5,148 bases of DNA, taken from NCBI GenBank assembly GCA_900552705.1, contig USAX01000131.1, forward strand, positions 1 to 5,148. Reading direction: 5' to 3'. The translations under genes and the position numbers were made by a program. Shown here in pieces: positions 1-5,114 of the stretch. The notes below the pieces were generated by a model, which did not search any database, was not told the origin of the DNA, and saw nothing but the letters and a program-made list of their open reading frames with translations. This DNA comes from an uncultured Collinsella sp. (GTDB lineage: Bacteria; Actinomycetota; Coriobacteriia; Coriobacteriales; Coriobacteriaceae). Within the stretch, counting starts at the first letter, position 1, and each line of letters opens with the position of its first letter.

Positions 1-798
1 GTCGACTTTGGCGGAAACAGCACCATGGCGCTCGCCTGTCTGTGCGCGGCGCTGTTCTCCATCGTCGTCTACGGCGCCACAGCGTCGCGTTTTGGCATCC
101 CCACCTCGCAAAGCCACAGCCTTATCGCCGGCCTGACCGGTGCCGCTATCGCCCTCGGCGGCGCGAGCAGCGTCAACGTCCACGAGTGGATGAAGGTCAT
201 CTACGGCCTGGCGCTCTCCATCGGTCTGGGCTTTGTCATGGGCTGGGTCCTGTGCAAGCTCGTCTCGATTCTTTTCGCCGCCGCCAACAGGCGACGTGCC
301 AATGTCTTCTTTAAATACGCTCAGATCGCGAGCGCTGCGGCCATGAGCTTTATGCACGGCGCGCAGGATGGACAGAAGTTCATCGGCGTGCTCTTTTTAG
401 GCGTGGCCTTTGCCAGCGGCCAGACGAGCGTCGGCGATGCCGGCATCCCCATCTGGATTATGCTGCTATGCTCGGCCACCATGGGCATCGGCACCAGCGT
501 GGGCGGCGAGCGCATCATCAAGTCCGTTGGCCAGAGCATGGTCAAGCTCGAAAAGTACCAGGGCTTCTCCGCCGACCTGGCGGGCGCCGCGAACCTGCTG
601 CTTGCCACCCTTACCGGCATCCCCGTGTCCTCCACGCACATCAAGACCTGCGCCATCATGGGCGTCGGTGCCGTCAAACGCCTCTCGGCCATCAACTTCG
701 GCGTCGTCAAGGACATGATGTTCACCTGGTTCTTCACCTTCCCCGCCTGCGGACTCATCAGCTTTGTCATGGCCAAGCTGTTCATGATGTTCATCTAA
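1..798 (+). CDS. pit: PiT-family inorganic phosphate permease, 5'-truncated by window edge
   Basis: This is an integral membrane phosphate (probably metal-phosphate) symporter of the PiT family. The frame is open from base 1, so the ATG at 25 is internal and the N-terminus lies outside the window; 265 codons are visible, and I estimate that some 70 residues are missing. Counting from base 1, the first PiT signature GIPTSQSH is at residues 32-39 and the second, inverted-repeat copy GIPVSSTH at 206-213; the pair is diagnostic of the duplicated PiT fold. HGAQDGQK at 119-126 is the central conserved motif, in the variant with Gln and Gly where many homologues have HGANDAQK. Hydrophobic segments lie at about 9-30, 39-55, 63-94, 127-140, 150-170, 192-212 and 240-265. 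It is followed by a DUF47 gene, the usual partner. The promoter is not in the window, so regulation (for example by phosphate) cannot be judged. Confidence 0.95.
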   Translation, partial: VDFGGNSTMALACLCAALFSIVVYGATASRFGIPTSQSHSLIAGLTGAAIALGGASSVNVHEWMKVIYGLALSIGLGFVMGWVLCKLVSILFAAANRRRANVFFKYAQIASAAAMSFMHGAQDGQKFIGVLFLGVAFASGQTSVGDAGIPIWIMLLCSATMGIGTSVGGERIIKSVGQSMVKLEKYQGFSADLAGAANLLLATLTGIPVSSTHIKTCAIMGVGAVKRLSAINFGVVKDMMFTWFFTFPACGLISFVMAKLFMMFI

Positions 799-865
799 TC
801 AAACCGAACGTCCATCCGGACCGTAACACCTCACCCACCCGTCTTCGCCTCGAAAGGACCCACTC

Positions 866-1489
866 ATGGCAAAGAAACCCGATTCGTTCTACTTTGGCAA
901 CTACGTCGCCTGCGCCGACCTTGCTGTCCAGGCCGCAGAGTTGCTCATCAAGATTTTTGAGAACTTTGATCCCGCGCAGATCCACGACATGCTCGAGGAG
1001 ATGCATGCGATTGAGCATGCGGCAGACAAGAAGCACCACGAGCTCGAAGACGCCCTGCTCACCGCCTTTATCACCCCGCTCGAGCGCGAGGATCTGGATC
1101 TGATGAGCTGCGCGCTCGACACCGTGCTCGACCGTATTGAGGGCGTCGTGCAGCGCGTCTACTTCACCAACATTCAGAGCATCCATCCCGACGCCATCGT
1201 CATCGCCCACAAGGTGACTGACGCCTGCCGCGCCATGAAAGACCTGATGGTCGAGCTTCCCAACTACCGCAAGTCCAAAACGCTGCGCGAGCTGGTCATC
1301 CAGATCAACACCATCGAGTCCGAGGCCGACGAGCTCTACATCAACGCCATGCGCAACCTGCACGTTAACGGCAAGGATCCGCTCGAGGTCATCGCTTGGC
1401 GTGACGTCTACGCCTTCCTGGAGTACTGCGCCGACTGCTGCGAGAATGTGGCCGATGTTGTGGATTCGATTGTCATGAAGAATAGCTAA
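866..1489 (+). CDS. DUF47 / PhoU-like phosphate transport accessory protein
   Basis: This 207-residue cytoplasmic all-helical protein belongs to the DUF47 family (PhoU-related, Pit accessory protein), whose members are usually encoded beside PiT permeases. The length is normal for the family. The two PhoU-type half repeats are visible: EHAAD at residues 50-54, followed by a helix with FITPLEREDLD (68-78) and LDRIEG (88-93), and ESEAD at 151-155, followed by WRDVYAFLEYCADCCENVAD (178-197). The acidic ExxxD residues correspond to the metal-binding positions of PhoU proteins. The ATG at 866 is preceded by GAAAGGA (852-858) at good spacing. It lies 67 nt after the pit stop with no terminator between, so the two are probably co-transcribed. 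By family analogy it would modulate or assist phosphate uptake; direct proof of mechanism is lacking for the family. Confidence 0.93.
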   Translation: MAKKPDSFYFGNYVACADLAVQAAELLIKIFENFDPAQIHDMLEEMHAIEHAADKKHHELEDALLTAFITPLEREDLDLMSCALDTVLDRIEGVVQRVYFTNIQSIHPDAIVIAHKVTDACRAMKDLMVELPNYRKSKTLRELVIQINTIESEADELYINAMRNLHVNGKDPLEVIAWRDVYAFLEYCADCCENVADVVDSIVMKNS

Positions 1490-1513
1490 TTGGGGGTACA
1501 TGTCCCACCGGTC

Positions 1514-1592
1514 GCGGGCCCGGCCACTAATAACCTTTTTCACTCCGGCTGCAAGCAGAGTCGTTCAAAAGGTTATTAGTGGCCGGGCCCGC
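1514..1592. repeat. perfect 26-bp inverted repeat (long hairpin) with 27-nt loop
   Basis: The left arm 1514-1539 and right arm 1567-1592 are exact reverse complements over 26 bp. The outer end is GC-rich (GCGGGCCCGGCC) and the loop-proximal end is ACTAATAACCTTTT. Pairing stops at both ends: C1513 faces T1593 and T1540 faces C1566. The 27-nt spacer contains CTGCAAGCAG but no open reading frame. The element begins 24 nt after the DUF47 stop codon. There is no U-run after the right arm on either strand, so it is not a standard intrinsic terminator, though it could protect the 3' end of the pit-DUF47 mRNA. A dispersed REP- or MITE-like element is an alternative; I see no flanking target-site duplication. 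Confidence 0.9.
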
Positions 1593-1617
1593 TCCCTTAT
1601 GCACCACCATTGGGAAC

Positions 1618-1709
1618 TTTGGCTGATAGATTTAGCGCGATGGGGGTTTGGCTGAAGGGACCTTTGGTATCCGTTCGGACACTTTGGCCCTTGATGAGCG
1701 TTTGGCTGA
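1618..1709 (+). repeat. three copies of TTTGGCTGA in a G/T-rich leader
   Basis: TTTGGCTGA occurs exactly at 1618-1626, 1647-1655 and 1701-1709, spaced 29 and 54 nt apart. Further TTTGG words lie at about 1663, 1683, 1717 and 1728. The whole stretch from about 1611 to 1770 is rich in T and G on the + strand. It lies upstream of the nitroreductase gene, so the copies could be regulator-binding sites or merely reflect low complexity. I do not see a convincing -35/-10 pair; TTGCTG (1710-1715) with TTACTT (1734-1739) is the nearest and is weak. Confidence 0.5.
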
Positions 1710-1763
1710 TTGCTGCTTTGGGTACTCTTTGGGTTACTTTTGGTTTGTTTGATTTTTAATTAT

Positions 1764-1770
1764 AGGAGGG
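1764..1770 (+). promoter_or_regulatory. ribosome binding site of the nitroreductase gene
   Basis: AGGAGGG ends five bases before the ATG at 1776. This strong site fixes the start there and rules out the in-frame TTG at 1710, which would add 22 hydrophobic residues not expected at the N-terminus of a soluble nitroreductase. Confidence 0.88.
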
Positions 1771-1775
1771 CTTGT

Positions 1776-2306
1776 ATGTCTTATTTGGATCTGGCTCGGG
1801 GTCGGTATTCTTGTCGTGAGTTTGAAGATCGGGCTGTGGAGCAGGCTGTGGTGGATGCCATTGTTGAGGCTGGGCGGATTGCTCCTTCTGCTTGTAATAA
1901 TCATCCTTCTCGTGTGATGGTGCTGGATACGCCTGAGCTTCTGGAGAAGGCTGCTGCTTGTCAGCCTCGGTTTGCTCGTGATGGATCTATCTTTGGCGCT
2001 CCGCTTGTCTTCCTTATTTGTAGCGTTACCGAAGACGCTTGGGTGCGCCCGTATGACCAGATGAATTCCAGTGAAATCGATACGTCCATAGTGTGCGATC
2101 AGATGATGATGGAGGCCACCGAGCAGGGCCTGGGAACGTGTTGGGTATGCCATTTTAAGCCCGAGGTGGCACAGGAGCAGTTCAACCTGCCCGAGGGCGT
2201 CTATCCCTATCACATGCTCGTCTGCGGATATCCTGCCGACCACATCGCCGATTCCGAGCATCGCGAGGCCCGTACCATTCCCCTCTCCGACTTCCTCCTC
2301 AAGTAG
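1776..2306 (+). CDS. nitroreductase-family FMN oxidoreductase
   Basis: This 176-residue cytoplasmic flavoprotein of the nitroreductase fold family probably reduces nitro compounds, quinones or related electrophiles with NAD(P)H through bound FMN; the real substrate cannot be told from sequence. The N-terminal FMN-phosphate-binding stretch is GRYSCREF (residues 9-16), followed by APSACNNHPSR (36-46), equivalent to the family's APSANNxQPW region. The C-terminal flavin-contact segment is EATEQGLGTCWVCHF (113-127), followed by GYPAD (151-155). At 176 residues it is at the short end of the family, a length common in anaerobes. Codon usage is split: of the first 71 codons 42 end in T and only one (codon 28, GCC) ends in C, while about 44 of the remaining 105 end in C, like the neighbouring genes. 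It appears monocistronic, with its own terminator just downstream. Confidence 0.92.
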   Translation: MSYLDLARGRYSCREFEDRAVEQAVVDAIVEAGRIAPSACNNHPSRVMVLDTPELLEKAAACQPRFARDGSIFGAPLVFLICSVTEDAWVRPYDQMNSSEIDTSIVCDQMMMEATEQGLGTCWVCHFKPEVAQEQFNLPEGVYPYHMLVCGYPADHIADSEHREARTIPLSDFLLK

Positions 2307-2353
2307 ATTTTGGGACATGCCCTAAAACCTATCCTTGACCGCTCACCGGTTCG

Positions 2354-2391
2354 CCGAGTTCTGCGCCACTATGTGCAGGGCTCGGTTTTTT
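2354..2391 (+). terminator. intrinsic terminator after the nitroreductase gene
   Basis: CCGAGTTCTGC (2354-2364) pairs with GCAGGGCTCGG (2375-2385), an 11-bp stem including two G-U pairs. It is followed directly by six T residues (2386-2391). It starts 47 nt after the nitroreductase stop and is oriented to end its transcript. Confidence 0.9.
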
Positions 2392-2416
2392 ATGTTGCGC
2401 GCCCCGGTACAGTCAT

Positions 2417-2446
2417 AAAAAAGGACCCGCAAGCTGCGGGTCCTTT
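2417..2446 (-). terminator. intrinsic terminator of the yggS-sepF-yggT-divIVA operon
   Basis: The stem AAAGGACCCGCA (2420-2431) pairs with TGCGGGTCCTTT (2435-2446), 12 bp with a three-base loop. Read on the - strand the stem is followed by a run of T (the A-run at 2417-2422 on +). It lies 26 nt beyond the divIVA stop. The + strand side has only a short T stretch, so any action on + transcripts would be a weak back-up to the neighbouring terminator. Confidence 0.93.
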
Positions 2447-2472
2447 CTAGGCACTAAATTGTAGGCCGAATG

Positions 2473-3147
2473 TTAGTCCAGGTCGTCGGCAGCGAAGTTG
2501 TCGATCGGGGCGAAGGGATCGGCCACGGGGACAACCGGGTCAGCGACGGGCAGCGGCTCAGCGGGAACAGTCACCGCAGGAGAAGCGGCAGAACCGACCG
2601 GCGTGGAGGCCATGAGGTCGGCCGGGAAGGAGTTCTGGGCATCGTCCATGAAGTGCTGGATGAGCTTGAGGTACTCGGCCTTGAACTCCTCGCGGGAAGC
2701 CTTGAGACGATCGATTTCCTCGAGCTCGGCCTGCTTCTCGGTCAGAGCCTGGCGGATAACCTCGCGGGCCTTAGCGTCAGCCTCGTTGCGGATACGCTCA
2801 GCGTTCTCGTTGGCATCGTTGACGATGGTCTCAGCGGTCTGCTGGGCAGCGATCAGGGCAGCGGAAATCTGGCGCTCCTGAGCGGAGAAGTCAGGGGCAG
2901 GAGCAGCCACGGGGGCGGCAGGAACGGCTTGGGCGGTGGCATCCTGAGCCTGGGCAAGCTGAGCCTGCGCATCGGCAAGCTGCTGCTCGGTAGCAGTCAG
3001 GCGACCCTTAAGGTCGACGATCTTAGCGAGCATAGCGTCAACCTCGGAGGACAGCGTCTCCAAGAAGACGTCGACCTCGGCGGGATCGTAGCCACGCTTG
3101 GCCTCAGAGAAAGTCTGAGCCTGGATGTCTGCAGGGGTAATAGCCAT
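2473..3147 (-). CDS. divIVA: DivIVA-domain cell-division / polar growth scaffold
   Basis: This 224-residue cytoplasmic coiled-coil protein binds curved membrane at septa and poles and recruits division or cell-wall machinery. The N-terminal DivIVA membrane-binding domain spans residues 1 to about 35, with the hallmark RGYDPAEVDVFL at 18-29. A coiled coil follows (about 30-70, heptad-like LKGRLTATEQQLADAQAQLA). An Ala/Pro-rich linker (71-87) leads to a second, longer coiled coil (about 88-171). The C-terminal tail (172-224) is rich in Pro, Ala, Val and Asp and ends acidic (DDLD). The start is supported by AAGGAGA (3154-3160 on +), six bases before the ATG. It is the last gene of the division cluster, 61 nt after yggT, with an intrinsic terminator downstream. 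Partner specificity cannot be predicted; the domain assignment is firm. Confidence 0.95.
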   Translation of the reverse strand: MAITPADIQAQTFSEAKRGYDPAEVDVFLETLSSEVDAMLAKIVDLKGRLTATEQQLADAQAQLAQAQDATAQAVPAAPVAAPAPDFSAQERQISAALIAAQQTAETIVNDANENAERIRNEADAKAREVIRQALTEKQAELEEIDRLKASREEFKAEYLKLIQHFMDDAQNSFPADLMASTPVGSAASPAVTVPAEPLPVADPVVPVADPFAPIDNFAADDLD

Positions 3148-3208
3148 AACAAGTCTCCTTTTTCATCGCCTCGGCGCTACACGCCCGACGTAAGTTACTA
3201 AGTCAGTT

Positions 3209-3490
3209 CTATACGAGTATACCTATAAGAAGCTGCAGAACCAGCCTCTGCACCAACTGCAACGCAATAATCGCAACGACCGGCGAAAAATCGATACCGC
3301 CCATCGGCGGGATGAAACGACGGAACAGGTTGAGCCACGGACCGCACACGCTATCGAGCACCGCAGCAATATCCTGAAGCAAACCACCCTGCTTCATGGG
3401 AATCCACGTCATAAAGCAGTAGACGACAATGAGCGTGGAATAGAAGTTGAACAGCGTGTTGACCAGCTGGACGATAGTGTAGATGTTGAT
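3209..3490 (-). CDS. yggT: YggT/YlmG family membrane protein, probable non-canonical ATC start
   Basis: This small integral membrane protein of the YggT (YlmG) family is about 93 residues if started at the ATC at 3490-3488. Two hydrophobic helices flank a conserved loop: TM1 at about 3-26 (IYTIVQLVNTLFNFYSTLIV), the family motif LFRRFIPPMGGIDFSPVVA at about 54-72, and TM2 at about 70-92. The first in-frame ATG (3412-3410) would give only 67 residues and cut away TM1. No ATG, GTG or TTG occurs in frame between the sepF stop (TAA, 3514-3512, same frame) and that ATG. GAGGAG (3497-3502 on +) lies six bases from the ATC, which makes it the best start; the ATT at 3496-3494 directly abuts the Shine-Dalgarno sequence and is less likely. 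The exact role of the family is unclear; links to membrane-protein assembly, nucleoid or division phenotypes and the fixed position next to sepF suggest a division-related job. Confidence 0.85.
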   Translation of the reverse strand: MNIYTIVQLVNTLFNFYSTLIVVYCFMTWIPMKQGGLLQDIAAVLDSVCGPWLNLFRRFIPPMGGIDFSPVVAIIALQLVQRLVLQLLIGILV

Positions 3491-3496
3491 GGGAAT

Positions 3497-3502
3497 CTCC
3501 TC
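3497..3502 (-). promoter_or_regulatory. Shine-Dalgarno sequence of yggT
   Basis: GAGGAG on the - strand lies between the sepF stop codon and the yggT frame. Its six-base distance to the ATC at 3490-3488 is what points to that codon as start, since no standard start codon is in range. Confidence 0.6.
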
Positions 3503-3511
3503 GTCTTGTCT

Positions 3512-4234
3512 TTACTTAAGGTAGCCGTCGGCACGAAGCTTCTTGAGATCGGAATCTTTGACCTCGCAGCCGGCGGGCAGCACCATGAACACGCGGTCGC
3601 CCACCTCCTTGACCGTGGCACCCAGACCGCAGGCAAAGCCGTAAGAGAAGTCCAAGACGCGCTTGGCAACTTCGGTGCGTACGCCCACAAAAATCAGTGC
3701 GACAGGCTGCTTGGTGCGAACGCGGCGCACTACGGTCTCCACGTCGTCATAGCTCTCGGGGCGCAGGACATAGGCCGGCAGCTGCGGCGTGGCGTTGATG
3801 ATATTGCTCGCATAGGCCGAGGCATCGCTCGGTGCAGGCGCGGGCGCAGCGGCGGCACGGGCGCGGGTGTTCTCGGCGTAGCTCGACGGCGTGTCATAGG
3901 CGCCAGGACGATAACCGCTCGCAACGCTGTCCTGCGAGCGCGAAGGCGGGTTATACGTCGTGGCATGGCGGGAGTCATCGCCGACCAGCTGACCGGAGCG
4001 CGTATACACGGCAACCGACTCAGCTTCACCGCGGCGCGTCTGGCCAAGCAGGCCGTTGCTCGGCTCGTCTTGGGTGTAGAAGCCCTCGCCCGAAGCACCG
4101 CTGTAGCCGTTGCCCTGATAACTATCGTCATAGCCGTCATCGTAGCCGTAGTCGTCGTCCTGGCCATAACCCTGGTCGTAACCCTGCTGGCCGCCCAGGT
4201 GCATCTTATTTTTAATCTCGTCAAGGAAGCCCAT
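3512..4234 (-). CDS. sepF: SepF, FtsZ-binding membrane anchor for cell division
   Basis: This 240-residue protein tethers FtsZ filaments to the membrane and shapes the Z ring. The N-terminal amphipathic membrane-targeting helix is MGFLDEIKNKMHLGG (1-15). It is followed by a low-complexity Gly/Tyr/Asp/Gln tract (about 16-46) and a long disordered Ser/Ala/Pro linker (about 47-150). The globular SepF domain is at about 155-235, including YDDVETVVRRVRTKQPVALI (152-171), VAKRVLDFSYGFACGL (179-194) and GDRVFMVLP (202-210). It is much longer than the roughly 150-residue Bacillus protein, the excess being the linker. The ATG at 4234 is chosen because the membrane helix begins there and GAGAGGA (4242-4248 on +) is seven bases upstream; the frame extends 17 codons further without a helix or a good site. 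It lies between yggS and yggT in the usual order. Confidence 0.95.
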   Translation of the reverse strand: MGFLDEIKNKMHLGGQQGYDQGYGQDDDYGYDDGYDDSYQGNGYSGASGEGFYTQDEPSNGLLGQTRRGEAESVAVYTRSGQLVGDDSRHATTYNPPSRSQDSVASGYRPGAYDTPSSYAENTRARAAAAPAPAPSDASAYASNIINATPQLPAYVLRPESYDDVETVVRRVRTKQPVALIFVGVRTEVAKRVLDFSYGFACGLGATVKEVGDRVFMVLPAGCEVKDSDLKKLRADGYLK

Positions 4235-4241
4235 GGTTGTG

Positions 4242-4248
4242 TCCTCTC
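4242..4248 (-). promoter_or_regulatory. ribosome binding site fixing the sepF start
   Basis: GAGAGGA on the - strand is seven bases before the ATG at 4234-4232. It supports that start over the in-frame ATG at 4285. Confidence 0.8.
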
Positions 4249-4294
4249 GCGGTTTAGTGCAGGCACCCCGATAATCAGTGCGCACTTCAGAGCC

Positions 4295-5032
4295 TTATTT
4301 TACTGCAAACTCCGGGCTAAATACTACCCTGCCCAGGCGAACGAGCGTAGAGCCCTCCTCAAGGGCAGGCTCAAAGTCCTCGCTCATGCCGCAGGAAAGC
4401 TCAGGCAGGTTCAAATCGGGATGCGCCGCCTCCAGCTCATCCCTCAGCTCACGAAGCCCCGCAAAGGTGCGGCGTGCCACATCCTTATTCCCCCGGGGCG
4501 CCATAGTCATAAGCCCCTGTACGCAAATTCCCTCAAGTTCCGCAAGCTCACCCGCGGCGGCGCGAATCTCATCGGGCGAAAAGCCTCCCTTCGACTCCTC
4601 ACCACTCACATTGACCTCGATGAGCACACACTGGGGGCCGGCGAGCTCGCCTGCCTCAATCTTGCGGACAGCACGGCTCGAGATCGCCTGCGCCAGATGC
4701 AGCGAACCCACCGAGTGAATCAGCTCGGCTGAGCCCAGCACCGCATTGATCTTATTGGTCTGCAGGTTGCCGATCATATCGAAGCGCACCTCGGGCAGCT
4801 CCGGATGCTCCGCCAGACCCGTGAGCTTGCGAACCAGCTCCTGCGGGCGGTTCTCGGCAAAATTGCGATACCCCGTCTGGATGGCGGCAACGGTCTCATC
4901 GACACCAACGGTCTTGGACACGGCAATGAGGCGCGCGGCGTCGTGGGGGCGGCCCGCGCGATCGAGCGCCGCATAAAAACGTTCCAGAATCTGCTCGCGG
5001 CGAGCGCGCATCAAGTCCAAATAGTTATCCAT
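4295..5032 (-). CDS. yggS: YggS/YlmE family pyridoxal-phosphate-binding protein
   Basis: This 245-residue single-domain, alanine-racemase-like TIM-barrel protein binds PLP without a known enzymatic reaction; the family (YggS, YlmE, human PLPBP) maintains vitamin B6 and amino-acid homeostasis. The PLP lysine is K40 in LIAVSKT (35-41). Other family landmarks are FAENRPQE (58-65), DMIGNLQTNK (85-94), VNVSGEESKGG (140-150), GLMTMAP (173-179), LSCGMSEDFEPAL (212-224) and GSTLVRLGRVVF (227-238). Two variants stand out: Ala for Gly in the usual GENRxQE, and Cys for Met in the usual LSMGMSxDF. The ATG at 5032 is preceded by GGAGG (5042-5046 on +) nine bases away; the frame extends 28 codons further upstream through the hairpin, which I regard as non-coding. 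It is first in the visible division cluster, 60 nt upstream of sepF. Confidence 0.95.
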   Translation of the reverse strand: MDNYLDLMRARREQILERFYAALDRAGRPHDAARLIAVSKTVGVDETVAAIQTGYRNFAENRPQELVRKLTGLAEHPELPEVRFDMIGNLQTNKINAVLGSAELIHSVGSLHLAQAISSRAVRKIEAGELAGPQCVLIEVNVSGEESKGGFSPDEIRAAAGELAELEGICVQGLMTMAPRGNKDVARRTFAGLRELRDELEAAHPDLNLPELSCGMSEDFEPALEEGSTLVRLGRVVFSPEFAVK

Positions 5033-5041
5033 TGCCAATCG

Positions 5042-5046
5042 CCTCC
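5042..5046 (-). promoter_or_regulatory. ribosome binding site fixing the yggS start
   Basis: GGAGG on the - strand is nine bases before the ATG at 5032-5030. It supports that start over the in-frame ATG codons at 5116 and 5098. Confidence 0.78.
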
Positions 5047-5082
5047 GCTGACAGCCAAACAAGTAGTCCCATGCTAACGCAA

Positions 5083-5114
5083 GAGCGCGGCCCCGCATGT
5101 GCAAGGCCGCGCTC
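5083..5114. other. GC-rich hairpin upstream of yggS
   Basis: GAGCGCGGCC (5083-5092) and GGCCGCGCTC (5105-5114) form a perfect 10-bp stem around a 12-nt loop. On the - strand it is followed by CTTGCGTT rather than a clean T-run, and on the + strand by ACTTAGG. It is either a weak terminator for a gene lying right of the window or a structured 5' leader of yggS. The flanking 5115-5148 holds no recognisable gene; TTGTAAAT on the - strand there is only a vague -10-like sequence. Confidence 0.65.

Noticed and set aside
791..1543. 250-codon open frame on the - strand opposite the DUF47 gene
   Set aside because: It is an antisense shadow of a clear DUF47 gene, and it starts inside the long inverted repeat.
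1514..1592. Long hairpin as an ordinary intrinsic terminator of the DUF47 transcript
   Set aside because: There is no T-run after the right arm on either strand, and the loop and stem are longer than usual for terminators; kept as a repeat of unknown function.
1710..1775. Upstream TTG start for the nitroreductase, adding 22 residues
   Set aside because: There is no ribosome binding site before the TTG, whereas AGGAGGG is placed ideally for the ATG at 1776, where the family homology begins.
2470..3201. 243-codon open frame on the + strand opposite divIVA
   Set aside because: It mirrors the codon pattern of divIVA on the other strand and runs over its ribosome binding site; Gly/Leu/Ser-rich with no domain.
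3148..3208. Separate promoter for divIVA in the 61-nt gap after yggT
   Set aside because: No -35/-10 pair of acceptable quality is visible; read-through from the upstream genes is enough to explain expression.
3506..4732. 408-codon open frame on the + strand across sepF and into yggS
   Set aside because: It is antisense to two well-recognised genes, crosses their intergenic gap, has an Ala/Arg/Val-biased composition typical of an opposite-strand shadow in GC-rich DNA, and matches no family I know.
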